The notes beneath the pieces were generated by a model that worked only from the letters and a program-made list of their open reading frames with translations, did no database searches and was not told the origin of the DNA. From assembly GCA_027946365.1 (NCBI GenBank), contig JAPEUQ010000003.1, positions 2,170,001 through 2,234,000 on the forward strand: a stretch of 64,000 nucleotides of DNA, in the 5' to 3' direction. This DNA is from Kalmusia sp. IMI 367209. Taxonomy: Eukaryota > Ascomycota > Dothideomycetes > Pleosporales > Didymosphaeriaceae. Below are positions 44,955-57,917 of this stretch, in pieces (positions within the stretch are counted from its first letter, which is position 1; every line of letters starts with the position of its first letter). The translations under genes and the position numbers were made by a program.

Positions 44955-45697
44955 CTAACCCTTCACCACCTTTGACACCTTGTACTCCACAATCGTGCCC
45001 TTCCCCTCCCCAACTATAAAGTGCCCTGCAGCAACATATACACCATTTTGCAATCCCTGATACTTAACATTGCCCGTTTCAAACGTGAAAGTCACAAAAG
45101 ACTCGCCGTAGTCGGTGGTTTTTGCATCGGCCTGGCCGCCGAGAATAGCTACAAGGCCAGGCGTGATGGCTACGGTGCCTTTGTAGTACATAGCAAAGAT
45201 GACGCCGTCGTTATTTCTATAGAGTGTGAGATTAAAAGTCTGAGACTGCAGAGTAAAGGAGCGATGTACTTGACCTGGCTGCGAACATCCAAGCGCATGT
45301 TCTTCCCATCTGCATCATTGTGGATGTAATCGTATCCCACACCATGCCTACTTTATTAGCGACACGTACATCGACGCCTGACGCAACCACTAATCATACG
45401 ATCATGCTGTCATAACAAAGGCTTAAACAGCTCGAAAGTACCCCTGTGGCCGGGCTAAGCGAAGGGCATAGAAGACTAGCTTACAGCTCGGCATCCAGCT
45501 TGGGCTCGAACCCCTCCTCACTTTTCACCGTCCCACTCAGCATAGGCTACTCGCGATTAGCCCATCCACCTTCACCAACACACGCTGCTACTCACCACAA
45601 TGACGAGATCGCTACCCGCCTGTGCGCCCACTGCAATCGGCACATCGATATCGACGCGTACTGTGAAAGCGGGCTGTAGTGAAGGAAAGCCTGACAT
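44955..45697 (-). CDS. DUF3237 family protein
   Basis: Exons in order: 45697-45596, 45546-45485, 45347-45275, 45239-44955; 173 residues. Order of motifs fits DUF3237: start MSGFPSLQPAFTVRVDIDVP, then LSGTVKSEEGFEPKLDAEL, GVGYDYIHNDADGKNMRLDVRSQ, FNLTLYRNNDGVIFAMYYKG and the C-terminal VYVAAGHFIVGEGKGTIVEY. The family is a small beta-barrel of unknown biochemical role, found in bacteria and fungi. Four short exons were joined from matching phases; each junction has GT..AG ends. Cytosolic by inspection. Confidence 0.82.
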
Positions 45698-46072
45698 GTT
45701 CTTCTCTTGTCGTGGTCGGGATGGAATATGGAGTGTCGAAGCAAGGAATATCAGGCAGGTCACCTTTTAATCAATGTCTCCCGCCCGGACCTTTCGGCGA
45801 GCTGTTCGGAGGTGCTTGCTGTTCATGCATGCGATAGAGTAGCATGATCTTACCTACCCCGCCAAAGCCCCACTCGCCAAAATCTGTAATCACCTGTACG
45901 ACTTAGAAAGCTTCAACCACACCCCCACATGGGCTAGAGCTAGACATGTGCTGTGCAGCTAGCTATACATGTAGAACAATCCGACCATGACCTTTACACG
46001 AATGCGGTTATGCGAGCAAGGCAAAGAAATGACTACACAATGTTCACTGTTTTGATTCGACTGACTGCTGAG
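45698..46072. other. Short intergenic region, no gene seen
   Basis: Upstream of the DUF3237 gene and downstream of RRN6, both on the minus strand. Nothing recognised. Confidence 0.45.
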
Positions 46073-49060
46073 CTAGAACCCACTAATCCTACTCTTCACC
46101 TTTTTCTTCTTTTTGACCGGCCTCCCACCATGTATTCCGGGCTCAGCTTGACTCTGCACAACAAGCCCACCAAACGATGGGTTCTGGCTGGATGCAGGAG
46201 CTTGGCTACTGCTTGCTGCGAAGAAGGGGCCGGGCGAACTTCTCGAAAATTGGGGCTGGCTCTCCACCTTATGACTCTCCACCATCTTGCCTGTGAACAT
46301 TTCATTTTCCCTTTTCTGCCTCTTCGCTTGCCTCTCTTTCTTCCGACGAAGCTTCTCGCGCTTCTTCTGTGTGCCCTCTTGATCTTGATCGAGCTCGAGC
46401 TCGTCTGCCAAGGCACGCTCAGTTGATTCCCAGTTGTAAGTGGAGGGATCAGCGCCTAGCTGCCAGTGGGAGAGGACTTGTTTGATGCTTGGTGGAATTA
46501 CGGGTACCTTCGAGGTGTTGATGTGTAGGTGTTCACTCAAGCGCGACAGGGGATCCACAGGTCGACTATCTGGCGCTGGCGAAGCGGAAGGACTGTTGGA
46601 ATCATTTAGTTGCGAAGATTGCGATTGAAAATCCGGTGCAGATGAAGATAGAGCAACAGCGCTATCCTGGCTTGGGACATCTAGAGCTTCGTGCTTTTCG
46701 GGTTTGCGTAGGCGTGTACTAGCCAGCATGAGCTCGGCCGCGATGCGCCGCGCCATGCGTTCTTTAGTATGGCGAATTCTGGCAGGTATTCTTCCGGGCA
46801 ATGGTGCAATCCAGTTTTGAAGCAGCAGATCGTAGATGAATGACAACGATGATGGTACCTCATTTCCGTCATTTTCGAAGCCAAGGACATGGCTAGATGC
46901 GATCTTTTTGAGTTTTGATGGAGATGCGAATCCCTCTGTAGGGAAGAGTTTCTGCAAATGGGCAGATACCTCATCTACGTCATCTACCGATGCTCTTAAA
47001 ATTGCAAACTCTTGCAACGTTCCGAGCGGCGGGTGCGCAGGCTGCCCTTCGAGCAGCCTTTTCACCTCCTCTGCTACGGCTAAAACATCAATCGTCTGCA
47101 GCGACGTTGTGGCATCTTGATTTGATGATGTTGTTAATGGCATGACGGCGTGGTAAAGCGTAGTGAAGTCAAAAATGTTTCGTGAAAATTTATTAGTCTC
47201 CCACGTGAGCGGCTTCGGTAGCTGATAGGGGGATACTAGATGTGGATCTGATGTATGAATTAACCCATCCGGCTGGACAAAATCATCATCATCATCGCTG
47301 GAAATCGATTCTTTTCCTTGAGCGTTAGGAAGACGACGTATGACAGTGGACCAAGACACAGGTAAGACATCTACAATTGGGGGTTCACTCGTGTTAAGAC
47401 CTGCAGAGCACAACATGGTCTGGGCCACGCTGAGGTCATCGAACAATGCAGACAACTGATAAAATTGGACTCCACGGTCGATGTATCCATGACCCAGCCC
47501 ACGATCCTGGGAGTTCCAATCTTTGAAAACGAGCCTTTCCATGCTAAGGTTAAGAATGAGTTTAGACTCATGTGAGGAAGCGCGATTTCCGAGGCGAAGG
47601 GTAGTCGGACCGAAACTACAATACGGTGCATATGATGAGTGCTGATCGGCTACACGGTAGATCGTTATGAGTGTGTTCAAGCGCGAATGAATGAGGATAG
47701 CAGTTTCTGAGACCGTTAGTATGCAGTAGTACATAGTGATCGAGACAGGCATACCTTCTTCGGATGTGGTTTGCACCTGGAGCTGAAGAGTTATATCTTC
47801 CACACCCCTGAAATGAGTCCAAGAGAGGACAATGACGGCGTCGAAACCGTGAAGATTGGCATAGGAGTGATCATTTAAGAAGGGTACTGCCAATAGATAC
47901 AGCCGGACGGAAGTGAGCACAAAGAACTCTTTCTCATTCTTAGGATGCCTTTTCACATCCAAGATCCAATGTCTGGATGAGTTTTTGATTGAGCGCCAAT
48001 CTATGACTTGAGGGATCTTAAGAGGACGAACGGAGCCTTTCAGATCGACTAGCTCAAGCTGTCTGCGATTGCACACTAGGATAGTATTCGCATCACCGAC
48101 CCACATTATGCGGGCCCAACCGTCCTCCTTCCAGGAGCTCACAAGGACCTCTTGTTCTTCAAATTCAAAATCGTCCTTGATGTGCATACTCCGAGCCACG
48201 ACTCGATTTACAGAATAGCCTCGCTTATTGCCGTCGATGTCCCACACAGACCAATTCGAGTCTTGGTCCACGATGGCGAATTGGCGTTGGTAGTGAGGGT
48301 TATACGAGACATCAGCGTGCGGTATGCCGCCAGTATCCTTGATCGATACGGAGTGGAAGGGACGCAAATCCACAGTCGATGGGGGAAGATTATAGAAACG
48401 AGATTTTTTTGCAGCTTCACGGCGGAGGCTGAACGCAGGATGAAAGAGGACGATTCGTTCAGGAAGCCGCACTGCCAGAAAATGGTTGTTATCCTCGGAC
48501 TGGGCGAAGCAGACCTGCCGAATAGGAGCAGCATCTTCATTCCAGAAACTGCATTCCCCCTCTATTGAATGGCCCTCCAAGTAGGAGGCGCGATTGCGCT
48601 TTCCCCATCCATACCGTTCTTTTATGAGCAGTTGTAGGCGTAGTATGTTTCCGCCTTCGCCGGTCGGCAGTGCAACAACCTGCCGCGTCTGGTGACCATG
48701 ACTGCCTGGTGAAATGGACCCAAAGGACATTAATTGCCCGATGGCAGCATCGTAGGTGTTCAGCGCGGCAGTTGCGGCGGCCGAAACGGCTTCGAGTTCG
48801 GGTACAAATCCAGTGACAGGGGCGAGGTCGGGAAAGTCGTGGACAATGCTTCTAGTCGCTTGCCGGGCACTACGGAGTGATCGCGGGAGGCAGGGGGAAG
48901 GATACTGCACTGCAGCGGGTATGACGCGTTTCCAGTGACCTAGCTGTCTAATTTCCGTGCCATGAGAGGTTCTGACAAAAGCCCACTCGCTATTGTCGAG
49001 ATCATATGCGGGGATCCCAAAGTGACCGAAGTTAAGGTCGTTGGGCGGAACTTCAGTCAT
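46073..49060 (-). CDS. RRN6: RNA polymerase I core factor subunit Rrn6
   Basis: Rrn6 is the beta-propeller-containing subunit of core factor, which brings RNA polymerase I to the rDNA promoter. The uninterrupted frame encodes 995 residues; with the likely hidden intron (47707-47754) it would be 979. The N-terminal half has WD/propeller-like strands (FAIVDQDSNWSVWDIDGNKRGY, HWILDVKRHPKNEKEFFVLT). The C-terminal tail ends GIHGGRPVKKKKKVKSRISGF, the conserved basic ending of fungal Rrn6. Acidic and Ser-rich linkers (SISSDDDDDFVQ) fit a nucleolar protein. Divergent neighbour SPC25 starts 350 bp away. The gene is essential in yeast; it appears intact here. Confidence 0.85.
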   Translation of the reverse strand: MTEVPPNDLNFGHFGIPAYDLDNSEWAFVRTSHGTEIRQLGHWKRVIPAAVQYPSPCLPRSLRSARQATRSIVHDFPDLAPVTGFVPELEAVSAAATAALNTYDAAIGQLMSFGSISPGSHGHQTRQVVALPTGEGGNILRLQLLIKERYGWGKRNRASYLEGHSIEGECSFWNEDAAPIRQVCFAQSEDNNHFLAVRLPERIVLFHPAFSLRREAAKKSRFYNLPPSTVDLRPFHSVSIKDTGGIPHADVSYNPHYQRQFAIVDQDSNWSVWDIDGNKRGYSVNRVVARSMHIKDDFEFEEQEVLVSSWKEDGWARIMWVGDANTILVCNRRQLELVDLKGSVRPLKIPQVIDWRSIKNSSRHWILDVKRHPKNEKEFFVLTSVRLYLLAVPFLNDHSYANLHGFDAVIVLSWTHFRGVEDITLQLQVQTTSEEGMPVSITMYYCILTVSETAILIHSRLNTLITIYRVADQHSSYAPYCSFGPTTLRLGNRASSHESKLILNLSMERLVFKDWNSQDRGLGHGYIDRGVQFYQLSALFDDLSVAQTMLCSAGLNTSEPPIVDVLPVSWSTVIRRLPNAQGKESISSDDDDDFVQPDGLIHTSDPHLVSPYQLPKPLTWETNKFSRNIFDFTTLYHAVMPLTTSSNQDATTSLQTIDVLAVAEEVKRLLEGQPAHPPLGTLQEFAILRASVDDVDEVSAHLQKLFPTEGFASPSKLKKIASSHVLGFENDGNEVPSSLSFIYDLLLQNWIAPLPGRIPARIRHTKERMARRIAAELMLASTRLRKPEKHEALDVPSQDSAVALSSSAPDFQSQSSQLNDSNSPSASPAPDSRPVDPLSRLSEHLHINTSKVPVIPPSIKQVLSHWQLGADPSTYNWESTERALADELELDQDQEGTQKKREKLRRKKERQAKRQKRENEMFTGKMVESHKVESQPQFSRSSPGPFFAASSSQAPASSQNPSFGGLVVQSQAEPGIHGGRPVKKKKKVKSRISGF

Positions 49061-49410
49061 TGGGGTCGAGAAGAGGTTGTGGGCGGTGCGGTGGCACGTA
49101 GAACAAACGCATCATTAGACAGCGAGCCACTCTTCGATGTCATGAAACGTGTTGTCGTACAGCGCAAGTGAAAGATAAAAGTGAAAGCTAAGCAGGCGGA
49201 AAAGTCGAGGCCGAGACTTTTCGCGCTAGTGAGAAACGCCTAATCACGTGTGCCCTCTTATCTTATCCGGTGCCGGATCAATCAATCCGCCGTTGTTTAC
49301 CGCGCAACCAGCGCAAACAACAAGCCACCGCAACGACGACCACGTCACACGTTACTTGTGCGCAAAGCAGCCACTCATCGTTGAATACACTCCGTACTCC
49401 ATCTACAAAC
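49061..49410. promoter_or_regulatory. Divergent promoter of RRN6 and SPC25
   Basis: 350 bp between two divergent core genes. No TATA box is evident on either strand, as is common for housekeeping genes. Confidence 0.4.
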
Positions 49411-50244
49411 ATGACCACCTTCGAACCCACTCTCAGCGCGAGCATGCGCGATTTGAGCATGCGCGCCCCTTCGCACGATGCGCCCTCTATGGCGGACCAG
49501 CTGCCTTCGATCAACTTCGGTTTTGAGGACTTGCGCAGTCGCATGAACCAATTCACTGCACGCTTTGACGACTTTATCGAGAAGGGACGCCGACGGGTGC
49601 TAGACGAGCGCAACCAATTCCGCATGAACGTCGCAGAGATCCAGGGTACCTTGACCCCGCCTTCTACTTCGACCAAGAGTTGCTAACACATGCCCGTAGA
49701 GGACCAGCGCATGAAGAAGCGTGACATCGAAATTCTCTCTCTCAAGCAAACACAACACTCGCAAAACCTCGCCAAAGAATCTGCCGAAACGACCGAAATG
49801 CACGCCGCCATTAATACGCTCACGACACAACGCGACGAGCGCCTGACCCACCGCGATGCGCTCCGTTCTCAGATCAGCGAAGTACAAAAGGCTATCTCAG
49901 CCCGTCGTGAAGCGCAGCTGAAGCACCGCCGTTACCTTGATGGGCAGAGCCGGTACAATGAACCTGAACTCGAGTTCTGGGAATCGTATTTGGGGCTGCG
50001 CATTGAGGGCCTGGGTAAGGCAGATAGGCTCAAGTTTGTGTATACAAACGTGTGTGAGAGGGAATGGGAGCGCGAGGCCTGGTTTGAGCTAGACACGAGT
50101 GAACGAGAGTACAAAGTAGGGGAAGTACGACCGAAGGTAGAAAGGGAGGAGATTGAGAGTGTTCTGGAGCGATTGAATGAAACGAGGGATCTCGCAGCTT
50201 TCTTGAAAGGAATGCGCGAGCTATTTGTGGAGGCGCTGAAATAG
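49411..50244 (+). CDS. SPC25: Kinetochore protein Spc25 (Ndc80 complex)
   Basis: Exons: 49411-49645 and 49700-50244 (intron 54 bp, phase 1); 259 residues, normal for fungal Spc25. The middle is coiled coil (EDQRMKKRDIEILSLKQTQH, then TTQRDERLTHRDALRSQISEVQ), through which Spc25 dimerises with Spc24. The globular C-terminal RWD-like domain follows: ELEFWESYLGLRIEG, DRLKFVYTNV, REAWFELDTSEREYKV, with terminal helix LAAFLKGMRELFVEAL. Spc24-Spc25 link the Ndc80 rod to the inner kinetochore. An essential mitotic gene; intact. Confidence 0.9.
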
Positions 50245-50369
50245 GGAATTGGATGTATCCGGCACTGGCCGTTGCTGTTTGATTTAAGGCGTTTGGATTT
50301 ATGACGATGAGAATTTGTTGTATGACAGGAGCGTAATACCCAATGACCACGACATGCAAGACCAATCTT

Positions 50370-52772
<2,403 letters not shown>

Positions 52773-53880
52773 TACATGTGAAAAGATGGATGTCCGCCGT
52801 GAATAGCTGGGGTAATGCGGTCGAATCGACCCGTTGGTAGAGCTAGCGAAAAATGCGCTAGCCGAGAATGTGATCAAGAGCTAACTGCTTTGGGTTAGCC
52901 AGCTCAGCCTCCACATGCCAGCCACAACTCTACTATCCTTGACATCACGACCTCCCTCGACAACCTGTCAAGCGCAGGACAATTGAAATCTCGGGTCGCC
53001 TCCTCTGCCGCTATTACTTGGATGGTGATTGAAGCGCGAAACGTCTGGCCTATTCTTCAGCATGCAAGTTGTACTCTGCAAGATAATAAACAGCTTCCCG
53101 CAACCAGAGCGAAGTAACGTTATCTAGGATGCGCAAACTCTTCTTAACAACCAGAACAATAATCAAGGCGCGGCCTAGAATTATGGAAAGCCTTCACTAA
53201 AAAGTGACTAGTGCTGCAAAAGCTCCGTGGAGAATACAATACGCATTCTGTACATCACCACTGTACCTTTGCCAGTCCCCTCTTACAATGAACAGCAGGC
53301 GGACTGCAAAGGTCTTCACTATCATAAACAACCAGAGTAAGGTCAAGGTCGGAGTTGGAATGTGCGTTTCATCCCCGACATACACCACATTTTGGGTAAA
53401 CATCTTAGCAACCCAAGAGAGCATAGGGGTCCAACCTTCGCTACCACGCATATCCTTCCCTCATGTAGATGCAACTTAACCGTACTGAGAAGTGCGGATC
53501 ACCCGAGTGCGTCGTTCCGTCAGCCAGCACGAAGGGGTTGGCTGGTCAACGTTCGCTTTCCCTGGTCCGGCCTTTTCCAAAGTTTGGTTGAAGGTTTTTT
53601 GCTAGGTCTTTGACATACCAGTTATATGTTCGACGTTACGATGTCATCTCTATCAAAATTGGAGAGGCTAACATCGGAGAAGCTTTACGGGTCTCCGCAC
53701 GAGGTGTTCTTGTATAAGTAGGAGGATTGATGGACTTGAGAGGTCCACGATGGTCTTATTTTTCTTCTTCAATACAATTGTTTTCTAGGTCTACGGAATT
53801 CTGTTTCGTAGTCGTCAACGCTGCCCTTGCTTCGGGATTTGAATTCCTGTTCATAGAGCTTTTATTTGATTCCTTTCAAT
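52773..53880. other. Intergenic, 1.1 kb, no gene supported
   Basis: Divergent upstream region of the helicase and peroxidase genes. An 84-codon minus-strand frame (53197-53451) overlaps a 91-codon plus-strand one; neither has recognisable features. Confidence 0.45.
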
Positions 53881-54783
53881 ATGCGTCTACTTTCCTCCTA
53901 TTTCCTACCAACATTAGTAACTGCATGCTCTACAACAGCCCAGTCAAGCTGTCCATCAGTGTGGTGGGAACTCGCATACGACCTTGGAAGCTTCTTCATC
54001 GAAGACGGAACATGCTCCGACGCTGCCCGAGCCGCCATTCGCCTCGCTTTTCACGACTGCTTCCCCGGTACCTGTGATGGCTCCATTATCCTTGCAGAAG
54101 AATGCTCAGGTCGCCAAGAAAACACACAAATGGTCGACATATGTTCGACACTTGGCGAAAAAGCCGACGAATGGGGCGTAGGTACAGCAGATATGATTCA
54201 ATTCGCTGCAGGTGGGTCCCCCTAGCAAACCTCATAGTCAAAGCGCGTGCTAATATGACTTTTAGCAATCGGAATGGCATCCTGTAGCGGCGGTCCCATA
54301 ACCTCCTTCTACACCGGTCGCCCCGATAGCTGGAACCCTACACCTCTCGGAAGCATGCCGACCGCACGAACCAATGCCACCTCCATGGTCAGCCTCTTCG
54401 CCGCGAAAAACTTCTCCATCACCGAGCTTGTCGCGTTGACGGGCGCGCATACCATTGGCCGTAAACTCGATGGCACACCCATGGATGACACCATTGGCGA
54501 ATGGGATAACAATTTTTACAATCAGACGGCAGCGGGCTCAGCGCCGGGGTCGGTAGCTGCTGATACGTTTATGAGTCAGTCTGATGAGACTGGTGAGGAG
54601 TGGGCAAAGGTGGGCCAGAGCTTGGAAGCCTTTCATTGGGCTTTTGTGCCTGCGATGGAGAAGTTGAGTTTGATGGGGCATCAAAAGGGAGAGTTGATTA
54701 ATTGTTCGGAGGTAGTGAGAGAGTATGCGAGTAGCGCCAAGATGATGAGGAAAATGTTTTTGAAGGGGAGGAGAAAGGCGTGA
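53881..54783 (+). CDS. Secreted haem peroxidase, class II type
   Basis: Exons: 53881-54211 and 54266-54783; 282 residues, shorter than lignin-modifying class II enzymes (about 340). Signal peptide MRLLSSYFLPTLVTACS. The distal haem site AARAAIRLAFHDCFPGTC has the catalytic Arg and His; the proximal site ITELVALTGAHTIGR carries the iron-ligating His. Distal calcium-site residues follow the HDC segment (DGSIILAEE). Several Cys pairs and N-glycosylation sites are visible. The ligninase-type manganese or Trp-oxidation residues could not be judged from sequence alone, so I call it a generic class II peroxidase. The C-terminus ends in a basic stretch (KGRRKA). Expected extracellular. Confidence 0.87.
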
Positions 54784-55181
54784 GGAGGGTCCGAGAACTT
54801 ATGGTATGCTGCATGAGGTGGACTCTAAGTTTTTACCAACGCTGAGTGTAGGCGAGTTGAGTCTTCTCAAAGGTTCTGGGCAGTCATTAGCTCTGACTCA
54901 TGCATTGGGAAAGCGGATTCAATGAATGTTGAGGACCTGATCTCGGCCGTGATGTTTACAATTGATATCAATAGGAATTCATAGTTCTATAGCGTATCTC
55001 AGTTCATACAGCTCGGCCAATGCCACCAATATAGTGCTGCCAACCCGCTAGCATATGCAGCTTGCTACGGGCCGTTTAAGAACTCAAATCGCACTGGACG
55101 CGTTCCACTTCCACAATACACTCAAGGGCGCTTTTTGGTGTATGACTTGCCGTGTAAGAGCTTACCAATGAAACCGGCATC
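54784..55181. other. Short intergenic region, no gene seen
   Basis: Between the convergent ends of the peroxidase and the orphan gene at 55182. Nothing recognised. Confidence 0.5.
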
Positions 55182-56052
55182 CTACTCTTTCTTCAGTCTC
55201 TTGCCGTCAACTCGTTCTTGAACAGTGAGCCTACGCTTCCCTAAAAGCATGTCAGAGGACGATGATAGTACAGCCAATAAGCCGTTTACCAGAGGTACCA
55301 TCGCAATCTTCTATTTCTTTCTGCAAATGCTCTAGCGCTTCCAGTATCTCAAGCATGATCGAAGGGCCGTCATCTATCGTCCGTGTGTGGGGCTGGAAAC
55401 CATCGATGGCAAGATCGAGCAGCATGTCGAACAGTAAAGCGTCCTGAAATGGTGCATACCGCTTGCCCTGGAGGGGCGTCTCCTGGTCTCTTGTCAGATT
55501 GACCACCACAAAATATCGCCAACCGAAACTTACCTGATGAGTGATCATTTTGACCTGCCAATTCTCCAATCCAAGCGCAGACTTGAGCGCTTCGCGAGCG
55601 CTACCAGAGTGAGCATGGTATGCCCCGAAAGTCTCCCTAACCATGTATAGCTGGACCTGAGATGATGCTCCTTCATAGATCCTGAGTGCGCAAGACCACT
55701 CTGGCATTTTGAAATTGGTACTTATCCAGCGTTTTATAAGTGTAAAGCGCCTCCTGCCCGGAGCCAATTGGGTTTGTACTTCGTGGGCGTTTTCATCGGT
55801 TGAGTAGACTATGTCGAGATCTTGGACACGCCTCAACACGAGAGAGCTGACCAGCACCTTCCAGTCACTGTCGTTCAATTGGCGGCCGCTGGAAAGGCAA
55901 TCGAGTGTACTGTCGCTGAGTTCAACCTTGACACCGGTTGTAGTCGCTAGTACGGTGGGGCTGGGCCGTTTCATGCGGTCTGCGACCTTTTTTATCTGTT
56001 CTAGTAGCTCAGGCGAGGGCGGCGCCCCGAGCCCTGTTACGACGGTCGACAT
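55182..56052 (-). CDS. Orphan protein with hidden introns; functional member of a local pair
   Basis: Exons in order: 56052-55534, 55482-55299, 55240-55182; 253 residues. Without splicing, the frame reads through intron 1 (55483-55533, 51 bp, perfect GTAAGT donor) and stops at 55252, giving 266 residues. Splicing is preferred because the paralogue at 56650-57504 aligns directly from THQ to the ETPLQ/ETALN segment, and both share a last exon encoding KRRLTVQERxDGKRLK. Features: N-terminal helix (ELLEQIKKVADRMKR), a mid segment YMVRETFGAYHAHSGSAREAL, then FQDALLFDMLLDLAIDGFQPHTR. No known domain. Cytosolic or nuclear. Confidence 0.6.
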
Positions 56053-56649
56053 GCGGATTTGTGATGCTTTGGACTTAGGCTGATACGGGTACGTCAGACT
56101 CTGTGTAACTTGCGCATTCGATCACGTATGCTTGCGTTACGCACCTTCCGTGTACCCTCAAACGCCGTGGTGAATGCGTCGTGGCTCAACTGTGGATGAG
56201 CTTGGAGGACGAAGGAGTGTCGTCATAAATATAGGTTGCACGGGAAGTAAGAGCATCTCGACTGCTTACGTCGTGGTTGCTTCCACGAGCCGTCACTTCT
56301 CAGTTAGGGAAAGAGCCGAGAACTGATGCATCAAATTCACTCGCCTGAATTTCCAAGCATTTGAATAGTATCGTGTTCTATTTAAATTAAATTGCTGGCC
56401 CAGCTCAGTACGAACTGCAATATGTAGATCACCGGTCCTTGTGATTTGCCTCGACTATGCGGTGTTCGTCATCGACCAAGCTGCTGATTGTTTTTAATTG
56501 AGTATTCCTAGCCGACTCAGTCTAAAAAAACCTTGCAGTATTGCCCACGCCAATACGAGAATAGCAAAATCATCAGTAATAAACAACTAGATTTCTTTCC
56601 AGATACCTCAGCGCCAAGCCTTTCCGCAGTCCCTGGCCGCCGATTCGTG
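56053..56649. other. Intergenic, 0.6 kb, no gene seen
   Basis: Between the orphan gene and its decayed paralogue. AT-rich near 56370-56560; no coding frame supported. Confidence 0.45.
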
Positions 56650-57504
56650 TCACTTTCTCTTCAAGCGTTTACCATCGAGTCGCTCCTGTACGGTCAAACG
56701 CCGTTTCTCTGAATCCAGTCAGCAATCCTCAATTGTCTTCACGGAAATCTCAATCAAACGTACTCGGGACCATTCCCGCAGCGGTCTCTGCCTCCGTTTG
56801 CAGCTTTTACGAAGCATGAAGTATCTCCAATTGTATACGAGGGCCGTCTTTGATGATCCGAGTATGCGGTTCGAAATTCTTACTCACCAGGTCAAGGAGC
56901 ATGTCGAATAGGATGGCATCTTCAAAGGGTGCACGCTCGGTCTGGTTCAAAGCCGTCTCCTAGTACCCATGAGCTAATTCTTAGTCTGAAACCTTGGCTC
57001 TGAAATTGTCTGATGCGTATACAGCTCTAATCTCCAATGTGGGATACCTAGGATTGACAAAACAAGATGTTGAAGAGTGTGACAGTGTAATAAACCACCA
57101 TACGTATTTCGTACTTTGTATATCTTAGCAATAGAGCTATCACCTTCGAAATGAAACAGGCATAGGTAACGCTTGTCCCTCTCACTACTTGTCCATTGAA
57201 CAGTGAAGGTGAACTGCACTTGGCCCGCTTCCAACCGGCCCGACGGAGTCATGTAATCGACGACTGAAGCACCTGGAAATTGAGCTTTGATGAGACTTTC
57301 CATGATAATCCGCCAATCGTTAGAACTAAGTTCATCACCTTTTGCCATATGTTCTAGGAAGCGGTCATTCAGTTTGGAGATATTGGGTCTGGCTACAGTG
57401 AGAGCGATATGTTCTGCACGCTTCATGCGCTGTGCAGTGTTCTTTATCTGCTCGAGCAGTGCCTTCTTAGATGCTTCGCTTGTATCTGGATTTGGTATGG
57501 ACAT
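56650..57504 (-). pseudogene. Decayed paralogue of the 55182-56052 gene
   Basis: Begins MSIPNPDTSEASKKALLEQI at 57504 and matches its neighbour in order and spacing (LLEQIKNTAQRMKR; YKVRNTYGGLLHCHTLQHL; HWRLELYTHQ). At the position of the neighbour's GTAAGT donor the sequence is ACAATT, so the intron cannot be removed normally and the frame stops at 56974. The downstream exon (ETALNQ, then FEDAILFDMLLDL) is preserved but contains an in-frame TAA after LEILHAS, inside the segment aligned to LEILEALEHLQKE. The shared last exon (KRRLTVQERLDGKRLKRK) survives and ends at 56650. Two independent lesions argue for a recent pseudogene rather than sequence error; a truncated 176-residue protein may still be made. 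Confidence 0.65.
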
Positions 57505-57917
57505 TGTGCGTCTGGCTTGCCTTCAGGTCAAAAATTGTAGCTGTGGGAGTTCTAGGGAAGATGCAGTCCTAGATAAAGGAGTGAGACTAGTTATGGTGGA
57601 AACTCTTGAATAATTGGTGAGCAAAGTGAGTTCGTGAAATTGTTTTATTCAAAGTTGCCGCAAGATAAACGTGAGAGAAACTAATAACCTGTGATCTCAG
57701 CCCATGGTCAATTTCCATTATTCACTCACATGTAATGGTCGACCACTGACACCGGATTTGATTCTAAGCCATCAACTTGTACGACTTTATTCATACCCCA
57801 TCCTATTATCTGTTTCATACAGCTCTCTTATCGACAGCACGTTAATGAATACCCGAGAGACATTGATTAAGGTTCTGAGACTTACTAACTGTATCGATTT
57901 TAACTGATCTTTCAGGG
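57505..57917. other. Intergenic, 0.4 kb, no gene seen
   Basis: Upstream region of the orphan coiled-coil gene and of the pseudogene (divergent). CTTTCAG just before the ATG at 57918 looks like a splice acceptor, so a 5' UTR intron or an upstream exon is possible. Confidence 0.4.

Noticed and set aside
53197..53479. Overlapping 84- and 91-codon frames
   Set aside because: Both are in the helicase-peroxidase promoter region and lack any supporting feature.
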